Made by a program: the position numbers and the translations under genes. The notes below the pieces were generated by a model. It had not been told where the DNA came from. It ran no database searches and worked only from the letters and a program-made list of their open reading frames with translations. A stretch of DNA of 64,000 nucleotides from Niebla homalea (taxonomy: Eukaryota > Ascomycota > Lecanoromycetes > Lecanorales > Ramalinaceae), in contig JAHGAU010000038.1 of the NCBI GenBank assembly GCA_019925105.1, forward strand, positions 1 to 64,000. The letters are read 5' to 3'. The stretch's first letter is position 1, and each line of letters starts with the position of its first letter. This document shows positions 47,876 through 60,198 of the stretch, in pieces.

Positions 47876-49722
47876 TTACTTGTAGTACGTCGCACTAATG
47901 ACTGTAGGACACGCAGGATCCTTGGTGGAGTTCGGCGCCTCATCACCACTCGCCTTGTGCGCCGTCCAATTTCCCGTCTTATGATTACAGCATGTGTTGT
48001 CAGGGCCAAATAGTATCGTACTGGCCTTCTGCGAAGGGTCTTCCCAAACCATCCCATCAGTCGACAAGCAGCAGCCCCTCGATGCGTACGTGCAATTGCA
48101 TGGACAGGTGAGCGGCGAGCTGCTAAAGTCTGCCGCTGGAATTGGGAGGTTGGTACTTGTATTCGCAATCGCAAGGGACCCATTGGCCTCGAGTAAACAG
48201 CGACCTCGGCATTCTGTCCCGAGCTGGATCGATGCTGCGACAGCTGCGACCGCTCCCGCGATAATTTGACATGTGAATGTGCCGAAGGTAGCGGAAGTTG
48301 GGAAACCGTTAGTACTGTGCTGCTGATTGGCTGCATTACTTTCGTCATAGGCGCAAACGCAGTCATCGCCCTTGCCACCACAGTCGGAAGGCAACGAACA
48401 GGTATTACCACACTTGGGCTGCAGGGCGCCACTCTCGATATTCGGGTCCACAACAGGGGGCTTGCTTGTGTTCGGGTCCACGTTCTCTGCATTCTGGTCC
48501 GGGTCGTAAGCGCATTCGGTGACCCCCTCGGCGTCCGAGGTGCATGTCTCGTTGATGCCAAGATATCTGTTGAATTTGGCATTGGGCCCGGTCAGGTAAA
48601 GGGCTATTGCCTTGCTCCCCTTTCCTACACATAATCAATACCAGAAATCCGTAGTTTACGTGAGAGAGTGTGTACCTGCTTTGGCCCAGCCTCCAGCATT
48701 CGATGCAACACAATTCCTATTAATGGCGTAGGCACGTGCTTGCACGTAATCAGCATTATCCCGGTCGAACCTATGGTGTTCATGAGGCAGCAAGCGGATC
48801 GATAATGTGCAGGTACCTGCGAAGCATGAGTATCGGACAACTCAAGGAGTACATCACATTTGTAACTTACCGACATTCTTGCTCCATGGTATACTGAAGA
48901 AACCATCATCATCATTGGGATTCGGATCTGCCCTATGGGAAAATCGATAAGGCGAGTACCAGTCATCATTTCGTATCTCGTCGTTTAGCCCAGCGATGGC
49001 AGCGAAGCAGTCCGCTGTCGTGGGATGCCCAAAGAGGTCCGGGTTGCATCTGACTCCGTTCTCCCAATACGGATCGACATAATATGCTTCTACGGGGTTG
49101 ACAGGGGTGTTCGTTTGTGCCGGAGCAGTCACGGTCTGGGTGGGAAGTCTCGGTTCGGTGGCTGTATCTGGATGACCGGTATGGACTGGAGGTTGGGAGA
49201 CCCATGTGGGCAATGCAGGAAGCGGATTGACATCATTGACGTCTTCATCATCACCCGTATTTGGTTCGGTAGGATTGCCCGTTTCACGATCCACGTCGAA
49301 GTAACCTGTGGCAGCCGAGGCGCCTGCCTTTTTGCGACATCATCGTCAAATTGTCGGTCATCGCACCAGCAGTAGTCTGCGCATTCTTCCCTCAGGTAAT
49401 CGTTGTTCGCATCATTGAATAACTCAGATAGCGGTGTGAACACCTGCAATTTTTGCCAGTCCACTGCACAAAAAATGCCTAAGCCTCGCTGGTAATCACC
49501 ACACAGCTCTACCAAAGAGTTGAACTCGGCGGGGATCCGGGGGTCCTTTAGTCCGGTGTAAGAATCTTTTGGTACTGGTTGGTTCGAGTCGCAGTGAAGG
49601 AACTGATTTGGCTTGAGCGATCAATCCGCAGCGCAGTCTCGCGGGCATACACTCACCAGAAAGGCTTGAGTCGACATGAACAGATGGAATAGAAATACCC
49701 AGGCGGTCTTGCTGGAACCCAT
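47876..49722 (-). CDS. Secreted cysteine-containing protein, possible frameshift
   Basis: Exon 1 (49657-49722) encodes a signal peptide (MGSSKTAWVFLFHLFMSTQA). Exon 2 starts at 49611 (PNQFLHCDSNQPVPK) and contains YCWCDD. The protein then continues, in a different frame, GYFDVDRETGNPTEPN, a Pro/Thr-rich linker, and a domain with WENGVRCNPDLFGHPTTADC, IPWSKNVGTC, AYAINRNCVASNAGGWAKAG, KAIALYLTG, and a cysteine-rich C-terminal half (CGNTC, CVCAYD, TCPCNCTYASRGCC). The switch near 49,333 coincides with an A5 run: one extra A would join the frames, so this is a frameshift, an assembly error or a missed intron. The GGW...A domain resembles uncharacterised secreted proteins of plant-associated fungi; function unknown. 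The Copia element ends 250 bp downstream. Confidence 0.65.
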
Positions 49723-50924
49723 GATTGGAGCGATGCTCGAAGACACTCTCTAATCTTCCAAAACTTGTAGAATGCCATCTGAACGGACTCTGAGCTTTTG
49801 AGCCCGTAATCAAACAAGTGAGATCTGCCCTAAAAGTCCTAGTCGCAGCCCAATGGGACGAACTTCATGGAATGGCTGTAACAGCGAACAATCCCCTAGT
49901 GGAGGTTTCATTTTGAGATCCCGGGTTGAAGTCCTCTGTTGAGGTAATCGTGAAGCTCGAAAGGCCTCACTACTGGTAATTTCAAGGTCAGTAGATATCG
50001 TCTTGACCCTTTAGGCATGACAGCTGCGACTTAGTGCATGTTCTAGTCGTTGTCAAACATTCGTCCCATTTGAGTTTACGACATCCTCCCTGCAATAGAG
50101 ATAATCTGTGAGCCGTGAGGCTGGGTTCTTAGTCATGAGCGCTTCCCGAGCCGCCTTCTTGTAGGAGAATACTGAATACCTTAACATGAAACTGACCAGC
50201 CCCAGCCATCCGTTTCACGCCATTTTCCCCTTGCCAATCTTGTGTTCAAGACCTCGATAGGCTTTTTTACTAACAGAATTTGACTTATGTACTTGAACTT
50301 CTTTCATGGCACGCAACCGGTTTATGTCAGCAATTAGGGGTCGATCAGCATCCAACCAGCGGCTACAATGACTAAAAGTTTGAGTGCCCCCCATGAAACC
50401 GATCTTCAGACAAATTGGCCCCCCACGACGTCCTACGACCAAAGTAAGTTGTGGGCCATTCACTTCCCGATAATTACGGGTAAACCCCCGAGGTTCAAGA
50501 TATCACGTCTGGGGAAAGATGTAAGCGTGTGTTCATTTTAACGATCCACCTGAGCTGCCGCGAGTTTCTCGGCATTCGCAACGGCTCTCAATAACGTAGT
50601 AACGCAACCTGCACAGTGTTGTTTCAGGGTCATCTCAGAAGAGACACACAGTATCAACGAGCACAAAAGGTCAGGGGGGCCAGCTCTCGGACGTCAAATT
50701 TTGCTCATACTGATGATTGTCAACTAAACTTCCACAAGAGCGACTTGGGTGTGGAAGAAGAACATGAAGGGACGGATCAGACATCCTTACTAGTTATTCC
50801 ATCATCTGCTGAATTTGGCGCCCAAAACAAATTTTCAACGCCACCAAAAATACTTTCGAAGCTCCTGTATTCCAAGCCATGCAGCAAAACCATTCTGAAC
50901 CCATCTCTGCAGCGCACAACACAC
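49723..50924. other. Intergenic, nothing recognised
   Basis: Short ORFs at 50,215-50,463 and 50,616-50,984 have no family features. Confidence 0.45.
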
Positions 50925-52038
50925 CTACACACTAATGCCTTTAGGCTCGACCTTCATCTCCAGTGGCACCGCATTCGGGCTTGACAGCCCACTCAGCCTG
51001 GCCCTCGCATGAGCCAAATTCCAGAAATCGCGGAAAATGGGACCCGGGTGCATGATAGTCAAAGCAAGCGATGCGATCGACACCATGGCGCCCTCCAGGA
51101 CCATGAAGGTGACTTGGTCATTAGCGAGGGCGCCACCGAAGCCGCCCTGAAGTTCTGCAACGCGGAAGATGGAGCGGACGTAGATGGTGATGACAGTTGC
51201 AGCGATTGCTGTTGTAGTATGTGTCAGCGCTGCATCCTTGGTTTAAGTGGACAAATCATGAAGCAGAAGGGGGCATACCGTATAAGAATAGATGGAATCT
51301 TGCTTGCCCGCACCCAACCTGCCTCAGCCCCTCCCTCGACGACCTCCTCGCCTTCCTCACCCTCCACGCAAAGTCCGCGCACAGCACAATGTAGATGGTC
51401 AAGCTTACGACCTGGAATGCCAGCCCCGCAATCATGATGTTGATGCCCGTCTGCTGCAGGGATGATCCAGAATCGGCGGTATCGGTAATGGCACCACCAG
51501 CAGCTTGCAGTATGAGGGCAAATATGTCGCTGCAGACGAAGATGCGCGTGTAGGTGCGCGGTTTGAAGCGGGCGAGCTCTTCGCCGTAATAAACGATGAT
51601 GATGCGAGAGAAGCAGAGATAGATGCCAGCGGAGAGAAAGGCGGGAGCGATGGTGAGGCAGATGATGTACCTGCAAGTCCGGAACGTCAGAACAGAAAGG
51701 TACAATGTGTGTGTGCGAGACTCCGGGAGGAATGAAGCTCCTTACATCAAGAACGGATTCGAAGCAAAGACGTTATTGTGCATCTGCACCCTTGCGACAT
51801 AGCCGATCACCTCGAGTGTCTCGCCGAAGATCCAAGCAACCAGGAAGGACCAGGTGCGGTAGTAGACACCAAGGGCAATTTGCGCCGCGAGGCAAGCTGA
51901 GAAAAGAGCGAGAAAGAAGGCGTTACCACCTAATGAGGGGATATAGTCCACGCTGGCCCAGTCCATGGGGCATGTCCGTAAGGTACAGAGATCAGTATTG
52001 TTGTAGAGGGTTTGATTGAAGACGCCATCGAATGACAT
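50925..52038 (-). CDS. RTA1-like membrane protein
   Basis: Three exons (51746-52038, 51279-51670, 50925-51208) with introns of 75 and 70 nt close exactly at 322 residues. It has seven predicted hydrophobic segments in the RTA1/RTM1 pattern: FFLALFSACLAAQIALG, then IFGETLEVIGYVARV, NPFLMYIICLTIAPAFLSAG, YLCFSRII, RIFVCSDIFALILQAAGGA, QTGINIMIAGLAFQVVSL, and a C-terminal RSIFRVAELQGGFGG motif followed by the last helix. Members are linked to lipid export and resistance to lipid-like compounds (7-aminocholesterol, phytosphingosine). Intact; membrane location expected. Confidence 0.92.
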
Positions 52039-52852
52039 GGTGTTCGGATAGGCTATGGTTCAGATGGGGGGTGTTTCTTTTGGAGGGAAACGAGCTTAGG
52101 CCCAATAGCGAAGGAATGGACAAAGAGCGAGATGAGGTACAACAATCTTGAAAATATAGAATGACAAGACAAAAAAGACGGCATGCTTGCATATATAGAT
52201 CCAGAAGTGGATGCAAGCGATCTTGGACATTTAGGGGACATGATTGCTGGACGTACGGAGCCTCGCTCGTGTATGCAAGAAAGCGGAATAAACAACCCTA
52301 CGCCTTCTGGATACCACGTTATCTGCAGGGGACAATCACGAGGTAGCCAATGCTTACACATACCGTAACAATTGAGTTCAAAATGGGGAATGAAAAGCGG
52401 TCTGATGCCAGTCTGACGCCAGTTCTTGAGGTTCAAATCATTGCTGCCTAAAGTCCAATTCAGTCAGCAACGCTTCAGGATGACGCTAATCCAAAGGACT
52501 CAATCTTTAATAAGGTCTGTCGTGAAAGGATAGAGGCCCCCTCGAATTAGTAATCATAGTCTTAACCCTGATCGGGCTTACTGTACAGCAGGATCCTAAG
52601 CGATTCACGACACGACCAATCAAATTGCCATTTTCGAGGTTGTATCTTCAATCATCTGTAACGAGCCACGGCGACTTACGAATGTCGGTCAGGCATCCAA
52701 GGATCTAATCATCTTATTAAGTCATGTTCCGAGCTCTTGACACGCACATTTACGATGCAGCAAACCAGACGAGGCCACCACCCACTATTCCATTGTGTCC
52801 GAATATCTACTCGAAAGGATCTCGCCCTAACGACACGCAGTGACTTAAGCCT

Positions 52853-52885
52853 TGATGCTTGATGCTTGATACTTGATACTTGATG
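52853..52885. repeat. TTGATGC/TTGATAC short tandem repeat
   Basis: About five 7-bp units (TTGATGC or TTGATAC) lie 33-65 bp upstream of the Zn2Cys6 gene start. Possibly 5' leader DNA; significance unknown. Confidence 0.7.
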
Positions 52886-52917
52886 ACTAACGCCCAGGAC
52901 TCTACCAGCCCTATCTA

Positions 52918-54552
52918 ATGACTCCAAAAGAGGTTCAAAAACCTCGAAAGACCCGAGCAGGAGGCTATCATGTCCGAACTGGCTGCAACACCTGCAAAAT
53001 TCGACATGTCAAGTGTGATGAGGGGAAACCTGCATGCAATCAATGTAGTCGTACCGGCAGGATCTGCGACGGCTACGAAACCATCAAACCTGTAGGGTAT
53101 GCCGAAGTCGCAACAGTCTGCCATTCCAGAACACGCACCCACCCTGTCCGTCCACCGCCGTTGGGCGTGCAGCTCACGGTTCAAATCCCGGAAACAGCAC
53201 GGGGCCGAAGAAGCTTTGCCTACTTTTGGCATCAGATCGGCCAAGAGTTGTTGGAGGGTCTCCAAATACCCGTTCTGCATCAACTGATCTTGCAAATGAG
53301 CCATTGCGACAACGCCGTACGAGAAGCCGTGATCGCCTTGGGCTCGCTGGGTGAGCGGCTCCAACTCAACACTGTCTTGACTTGGGACAACCAACAGGCC
53401 AATGAATGTCACGAATACGCTGTTGCCGAGTATGGGAAGGCCATTTCCCACCTACGAGGACAACTTTCCGATGGCGGCGAAAAACTGGAGTTGCAGGCCC
53501 TCATCATGTGCTTCCTCTTCACCATCTTCGAGTTCCTTCGAGGCAGTGAGTCTGGCGCCCTCGTCCACCTCCGTCATGGTTTGAGGATTTTAGACAAGGT
53601 TCACCAGCCTACACGGGCGTCGTCATTATCGGAGCAGGACGAAGCTATCGACAGGGAGAGGAGACCAGGAAACGGGGATGTTGCAGTAAAAGTACGAGCG
53701 AAGCCACTGACCGCTAAAGACCGCCTGAGTGAGGAGCTCGTGCGGATATACACCGTCATGGAGAACCAGGCACTCTACTGGCTCAGTCTCGAAGAATGGG
53801 AGGCACCCTTACTCGCCAACCTTCAGGTCATGGATCGCGATCGCGATCCGCCAGACTGCGAGTATTTTCCGACACTCGAGGAAGCGGCCGATGCGCTGAA
53901 CTATCAAACCAACATCGTGCAGGAAATTCGGCGCACTTTCATCTCCGCCGAAGCGTCCGACCCCTCCGCCTCCTTGATCTCCCTCCTCGCCTTCAACAAC
54001 CGGAAACGCGAACTGCAGCTCAAGCAACTCCTCAAATGGCCGTCCGAACTCCTCGCCTTGCAAACAAGACTACAGCATGAGTGGACTGACTTCATGACCC
54101 ACTGCATTAACGTCATGAGGATGAACTACACCATCACGCTCCTTGTACTGGAGGGTGTCTTCGAGCCCATTGGTGTGGTCAGCAACCGCACCTCGGAAGC
54201 CGCCTTTGAGGAAGTCATCCGTCTCGCCAAAACCATCCTGCTCCCCCTCGACGACGAACGTTTGAACCGCATCCGCCGGGTGGTGTTGGCGAACAACAGG
54301 GACATCACCCCAACCGCCATGTTCTCATTTTACGCCGGGCTGATCCAACCCTTGTACAACACCGCCATCAAGTGCCAGAACCCAGAAATCTGCGATCAGG
54401 CGATTGGCTTGCTGTCGACGAGGCCTTGGCGGGAGGGTGCGTGGGAGAGTGCGGGGATGGCGAGGATTGCGCGGAAGAAGTGCGAGGATCGGGTAAGAAT
54501 GAGTGGAAGTCCTGGGAGTAGTAGTAGTACAACATTATTGATGTCTGCCTAG
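52918..54552 (+). CDS. Zn2Cys6 transcription factor
   Basis: A single 544-residue frame. The binuclear zinc cluster lies at about residues 19-47 (CNTCKIRHVKCDEGKPACNQ, then CSRTGRICDGY), preceded by a basic segment. It should bind CGG-type half-sites as a nuclear regulator. The remainder is the helical fungal-specific region (EAVIALGSLGERL, LMCFLFTIFEFLRG, LVHLRHGLRIL), as in regulators of accessory metabolism. The start ATG at 52918 directly precedes the basic region. No intron is needed. Nearest neighbours are the divergent RTA1 gene and a BLI-3-like gene; co-regulation is possible but not shown. Confidence 0.93.
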   Translation: MTPKEVQKPRKTRAGGYHVRTGCNTCKIRHVKCDEGKPACNQCSRTGRICDGYETIKPVGYAEVATVCHSRTRTHPVRPPPLGVQLTVQIPETARGRRSFAYFWHQIGQELLEGLQIPVLHQLILQMSHCDNAVREAVIALGSLGERLQLNTVLTWDNQQANECHEYAVAEYGKAISHLRGQLSDGGEKLELQALIMCFLFTIFEFLRGSESGALVHLRHGLRILDKVHQPTRASSLSEQDEAIDRERRPGNGDVAVKVRAKPLTAKDRLSEELVRIYTVMENQALYWLSLEEWEAPLLANLQVMDRDRDPPDCEYFPTLEEAADALNYQTNIVQEIRRTFISAEASDPSASLISLLAFNNRKRELQLKQLLKWPSELLALQTRLQHEWTDFMTHCINVMRMNYTITLLVLEGVFEPIGVVSNRTSEAAFEEVIRLAKTILLPLDDERLNRIRRVVLANNRDITPTAMFSFYAGLIQPLYNTAIKCQNPEICDQAIGLLSTRPWREGAWESAGMARIARKKCEDRVRMSGSPGSSSSTTLLMSA

Positions 54553-56127
54553 TTTCACGGCTGTCTGCCCAGCTCAGACTACACGCAAATGGTCTTGACG
54601 CCCCCTTCGGGCGATGACGGTAACAAAATTCTTCACGACACGACGGCAGTGCTTGCGCAGAGGATGGTTGGGATGAAGACGTGAACGGAGTCCGCGTCTC
54701 ACAAGCTTCCGAAGACCCGTCGGACATCCCTCCACGTCACGCCATCTGCTCATGTGAGGGTTCGAGCATGTCTGAGGATCATCAGCTCCCGAGTAAAGGC
54801 TAGAAAGGTTGACATCGAACCGAACATCAGCTTTCTGGAGATATCACATTCAAACGAATGGCCGCGCATTTCAATACGTCGATGGACCCGATCGCACTGC
54901 AACCAGCTCGCCCGTCACCCATGCTGCGAACGTACGCTGACCGCCAATTGAACCCCACGCCATGTCTTCCCCATCCTTACAACGTGCTCTCCCGCCGCTC
55001 AATCCCCGTTGATCGCACCCCTCCGTGCTCTACTCCCTTTCATCCATCAGGCCTCCCTACCTATCTCTCTCAGCTCATCAATCAGCTCTGTCTTCTTCCG
55101 CCACCACATCGCACGGACCTTGCTATACCCCACAGCCCCTCTTCCTCGTGGCCCCCATTCATGATATACACTCCCCTACCTTTTGACAACCCTCTTACTT
55201 CCCTTGCCCCCTCGCCCCCTTTCCCCCTCCCCTCCCTCCTCCATCATATCCAAAAAGCGATTCCATCCACCAAATCCACCATCCACCCATCCCACAGCAG
55301 CGACGCGAGCCCTCACAGATTAGCGGCACACAAAGATGTCAGCGGGACAATGTCCACGACGAACGCGTCGCAATGAGTCGGAAAAGTCCCGCTGATCAAT
55401 TTGGTAGGACAGTCACACAGAAGAAACGGGGAAGAGGGGTCACAAGATGCGCGCGCGCTAGGATCTGAGGGTCGGCGACGACGTTGGAGGTCAGTATTGC
55501 GGCTTGGTGGGATGACTGTGGCACTGTCGATATGGACCGGAGGCGGGTTTAAAAGGGCTGGCAGGCCTTGGAGGCGGACGTGGAAGGGAGGGGAGGTCGT
55601 AAGTTGGGCTTGGTTGGTCGATATTTGTTGCTGAAGGCTGGAGGGATTCGTGGGGGTGGGGGAAATTGGGGGGGCGGGCGACGATGGAGAGCGGGGATTG
55701 AGCATGTAGAGAAATGGGGGAGCGTGTGTCATGATGGCGGGAAAGGGATGGTCTTGTGATCCGGATGCTGCGTCTTGGGTACATGTGAGTGGGTGCGATT
55801 GCTCGAGGTGGAGGAGCAGAGATGGACTCGGCATTATTCGAAGGTGAATGCTGAAATGTTGAGTCGTGCTGTTCACCGACCAGGCTCTGTTTTCTGGGTC
55901 CATTTCGTGAACGGAAGCAGCCACACATTTGTCGAGGGTTCCGGATGGAAACGTACGGCAAACAACAGGATTGATTCACAGCAGGTTGGGCAAAGACCAT
56001 GCTGATGACCATCATCGAATTTTGATGTATGAGCGGCCTAGCTCCACTGCATGCCATAGTTTCTGCTCTTGTCCCCCGAGTCCTTGCCTTTCAATCTCTT
56101 CTCCTTCACAACTTCGTTCGAGGGTAT
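54553..56127. other. Intergenic, pyrimidine-rich
   Basis: Long C/T-rich runs (55,000-55,300) and G-rich runs (55,400-55,760) open proline/serine-rich ORFs on both strands. These look like compositional artefacts; no gene can be supported. Confidence 0.45.
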
Positions 56128-56852
56128 CTACGAATTTCTCATCGCCTCGACATCCTTGTCCTCGAATCGCCTATTCAAGCCCGTCACAGCGACCTCGCCC
56201 GTCGCAGCCGCGACAGCCGCCTCCTTCATGAATCCCACGCTCCCCACGGTGCTCTTCCAATGCGTAATGTAGGTCGGCTTGAGTTCAATGAGCGAGACAC
56301 GTGGGTCGTCGGCGGTGGCATTGTGGACGCCATCACCCAGGTCGCCGTACCAAATAGCCGCGCTCTTCCCGAACAACTCTTTAATGCGGGGATCGGAGTT
56401 GGAGGCTGTGGCGGTACCGGTGAGGGAGGCCCAGTCCTGGGAAGACGAGTTTTGGAAGACTAGTTGGGCGGTGGAGGAGTGCTTGAGATCGGCAAATTTG
56501 TCGGAGTGGTTGTTGGCGAAGAAGAGGAAGTCGGGGCCGTTGCGCTGAATGGTTGAGGAAGAGACGTTAGATAGGTCTGAGGCGGGAAGAAGTAGAATTT
56601 GGGTAAGCTCCTCAAGGGTTGCTTTGGGACCGTGGGGGGGATGGAAGAGGACTTTACCTTCGCAATTGCCATGGAGCGGGAAACAGGGCCAACACCTTCA
56701 CGCATGGTGGTCAAGAGACCAACCTTCATGCTATCGGCGTACTTGTAGAACTCGCTGACCTGGGTCTCTCGGGGCGTGGAGGTGTCCCATTGCTTAGAAA
56801 CGGAGGGGTCGGTCTTGGAGTTGACCTCTTCGGCCTTGAGTGGCTCAGGCAT
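56128..56852 (-). CDS. BLI-3-like flavin split-barrel protein
   Basis: Two exons (56658-56852 and 56128-56544, 113-nt intron) close exactly at 203 residues. The pyridoxamine-phosphate-oxidase-like fold is indicated by FYKYADSMKVGLLTTMR, GPVSRSMA, then GPDFLFFANNHSDKFADL, NSSSQDWASLTGTA, and KELFGKSAAIWYGDLGDG. It matches the family of the Neurospora blue-light-induced BLI-3 and bacterial general stress protein 26, which bind FMN. Probably a cytosolic stress-related flavin or heme-type binder; exact reaction unknown. Confidence 0.88.
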
Positions 56853-58147
56853 GTTGAATGAAATTGACTGTGAGTCTAGGCTCTGGCGATGTCTCGAGGA
56901 TAGGGGCTTTGGTTGTGCTTTGGTGGTTCTATTGAAAGATGATTAAGGGGTGTTCAGGCATAAGAAATGGTTCTTATATCGGTAATGCCCATGACATCAC
57001 CCAAGATGCGGGCACTCGTATTCGTACCCCGGAATGGCTTGGTGGGTCAATGAGGTAATGGCTTGCTATTCCTTCCACGGATGGTATGCTCGAAGCGTTT
57101 CAGCGATTGGTCTTTAGAGACTTTACACATTGCCTGTCTGCGCTGGCTTGTCCGAGTGATCTGCTCCAAAAGGCTTGGTCAGACTTAGGTCTTCATGGCG
57201 AATACGAATGTGCCTTGTGGATGTGATGAGCCCCTCTTGCACACCGCACACCTTAACTCCATATATTGCAGACGTGATGTGTGCCTTCATAAACATCTTG
57301 TGACGCTCATGAGTGTAGGTGCGCATTTCAGGCGAGTCATCCATAAACCGAGTGCAGCTGAGCCTTTGCTGGAGTATTTCGTGACAAATCGCGCTATTGA
57401 ACAGGGAGAAAGTATGGAGAGTCATGTCCACGATGCTATTCCGAGAGCTGACACTATGATGGACGAGTGATGCGATGCTGCATCGTCATACATAGTGATC
57501 AGTATCGCTGGGTACTGAAGCTACTTGGACATTGGTGTGGGCCTTTGACTGCAACCGCGGAGCAAGCGAGTTACGACACGAGTCGCTCTTGTGTGCGAAC
57601 ATCATTCTGCAGGTAAATTGGGCATTGGCGCCTCTTGCATTTCTGCTGGGATACTCGCTGCTGTTTGTGCACCTCATCAAATGGCCCAGATCGTGGACGT
57701 CCGCGAACGTCAATCGATAGGCAAGCAGAGGCCTTAGGCTCAGGGGTCAAAAGGTTGCCTGCTGGAGGGTAACAAGCAACTGGGAGATGCCAGTCCTCAT
57801 ACGATCGCTGTAAGTTTCGTCAACGTAAGCGCTTCCACAGGCACGCTGCCAACTGCATAGAATGATGCCAGGTATTTGGTATGCTCTCTATGCTCTCCAT
57901 ATGAATCTGAAGTTTCCAAGGCTGTGTATAACAGCGCAGGCGACATTTGGCATGGCGTTCAGCCTTAAGCAGGATGTTCTCGAATTATGGCTCTTTCGTC
58001 GGATGCAAATTGACCGAAGTGTGCTTGCAAATAGCCCGCGGGGTAACCCACGATGAGTCTCATGATTTTCTGCAACACTGAACCCAGCTTTGTTAACCTC
58101 AAGACACCTGTTAAAGACAGCCTTGCCGCCGAATTATTCGCTCAGAG
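56853..58147. other. Intergenic, nothing recognised
   Basis: Only short ORFs on both strands. Confidence 0.45.
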
Positions 58148-60198
58148 CTAGAAAGTCCCTAGCGGAGTGCCGGATGGGTTCGCTCGGGGCTCGGTATTGT
58201 CGACAGCATCATCGCCAGTCGGATCGATTTGGACGAGCACGAGTGGATGGCACTCAAGGTCGAAGCCCATGTAGAAGCCCGTCCCGCACGCTTGCTGCAC
58301 GGCTTCAGGTCCAGCGTTGCAGCTCAGGAGCGGATTTCCCACTCCGTCTGCAGTGACGATGCATGTGAGTTGCGACATTCCGTTCCCTTGCTGCCTACGG
58401 AGCCCAGGCGCTGCAGCGACAGATTGGACAGGATCGACCGTTGTTGTACCGGCAATTGACGCGTAATTACCATCGTAGATCAGACAATTCTGGCCATTCT
58501 CGGGGAGATACTGAAGCTGAAATTGCGTTGCGTCACTTGGAGAGGTTGCTGTGAAGACAATGGCATTGTTGATTACAACGGCGTAATTGCCACTCGCTTC
58601 TTGAGAGGCGGTTTGAGCACGGATCAAGAAGCCTGGTCCTGCCTGGCTCTGGGACTATTGGCGTTAAGGTAGCACCAACTATGTCAGATACAACGAAGCA
58701 ATGACAGAAGTCAGATTGGGTATTGATAAGGAGGCTTGCGTTGTCTGGCTCGACGTGACACTGGTCGAATTCAAAAATGTTGCAGACATTGTAGACAGCG
58801 CGTCGGTTCCTATGGAGTCGGGTGAAGAGGTCGAAGTGCCCACGGAAGGAAAGGAGGTTGACGAAGCGAAGGTCGACAAGCTGGCTATTAATGGAGCCCG
58901 AGGGTGTCATCTGAATTGAAGTAGTGCCGATGGTCTTCACGGATGCTAGTGAGGCATTAGAAGATGCAATTGACATCGTCGTTGGATACACAGCCGTTCG
59001 ACTGAGGACTGGGCTCAATCCTGCAGTTTTTTTCAACGTGGAACGACCAGACACGGCTGATGCAGAAGGTAGTGATTGACCTGATGCAGTCGCCATCCAT
59101 GATGCGAAGGATTCACTGAAGACTCCATTGGATGCTGTTGTGGCTTTGTAGCCTTGCGAAGATGTTGGCAACCCTGAGGAGACTATGGAGCTTGAGCTTG
59201 TCACAACGGACGCAGATCTCGAAGATCCAGTTGCGATTATACAATAGTTTCCCGAGGATCCTGCAGAGAATGCGCCAGAGGCAGGGAGTCAAGGTCGACC
59301 TGACCCAGCTGATAGGCCAAATGCTGAGGCTGATGACGAGGTGAGGGACGTTCCTGGGAGCCCATTCAAGGAACTAGATGTAAAATTGGAGAATGTGTAG
59401 GAAGGCGCAGATGTCTTTGAGAAAGACACGGTTGGCGCCGAAGAAGCAGATTCGTATGTCTGACTTGAGCTCTTAGCCAAGCCTCCAATCGAAACAATTC
59501 CGGAGGCATTGGGACCGAGAGACATCACCTTTGAGGATGCAATAGCCCCCCCCGTTCACGGCGGTTGTGGCTTGAGCAGCTTGTTCCGCTGAGCTTCTGG
59601 ACGTCAATGACGATGCAGATGCCAACGCAGCAGCGCTACTCGGATTGGCCGTCACCAATCCACTGGTCACAACTGCACCAGCATTTCCCACACGAGCTTT
59701 CATCTGCGATGACGCTGGCATCGGCGACCCAGCGGCAGAATCACAGCTACAAGCCTGCTAGACAGTCAAAGTCGATATCGGAAGCACCGTAGCATTGGCG
59801 TACGTCCCCGCCGTTCCGAATACCGAACTACTCCATTTGGTCGTCGTGCATAGGCTCTGCGTCTTCTCTTCCGTCCTCGTCTGGATACAGCGAGATACCG
59901 TTTGAGTCTGCGTGATCGTCACGGTGACAGTATTGCGTTTCCAGAGCCATTGCGCTTCCGAGGAGTTGATGAGGCCGGTGCACAGGCAGAAGGATATCCA
60001 AGGAGAGTACTGTATGGCTGCGATGATACTGGCGGTCTTGCCAATGAAATGAAAGGAGCGTGAAAGAGACAGGAGTGTGAGCAGCGCACAAGAGGAACAA
60101 AAGAGAAGACGTTCAGCTGTGGACAAGTCATGGTGGCTTCGAAAAGGCAAAGCATGATTTTGGTGAGATGGTCCACTCTTCTGGATCCCCAATGACAT
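58148..60198 (-). pseudogene. Decayed Ser/Thr-rich mucin-like surface protein
   Basis: Minus-strand segments make one Ser/Thr-rich protein when read across lesions. Segment 1 (60198 leftwards) has a hydrophobic region and NTVTVTITQTQTVS, then a TAG at 59758-59760; reading resumes in frame with QACSCDSAAG. At a G8 run (plus strand C8, about 59,548-59,555) the frame shifts into AIASSKVMSLGPNASGIVSI. A TGA near 59,287 interrupts it again (SGRP-stop-LPASGAF). A second shift near 58,890 leads to STFASSTSFPSVGTSTSS, and a third near 58,640 to the C-terminal globular part (GNYAVVINNAIVFTAT, CLIYDGNYASIAG). Introns might explain some shifts, but not the in-frame stops. Confidence 0.6.

Noticed and set aside
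54858..55376. 172-codon plus-strand ORF
   Set aside because: Proline/serine-rich because of a C/T-rich tract; no domain, and open frames occur on both strands.
55313..56057. 203- and 188-codon minus-strand ORFs
   Set aside because: Arise from the same low-complexity composition; they overlap each other in different frames.
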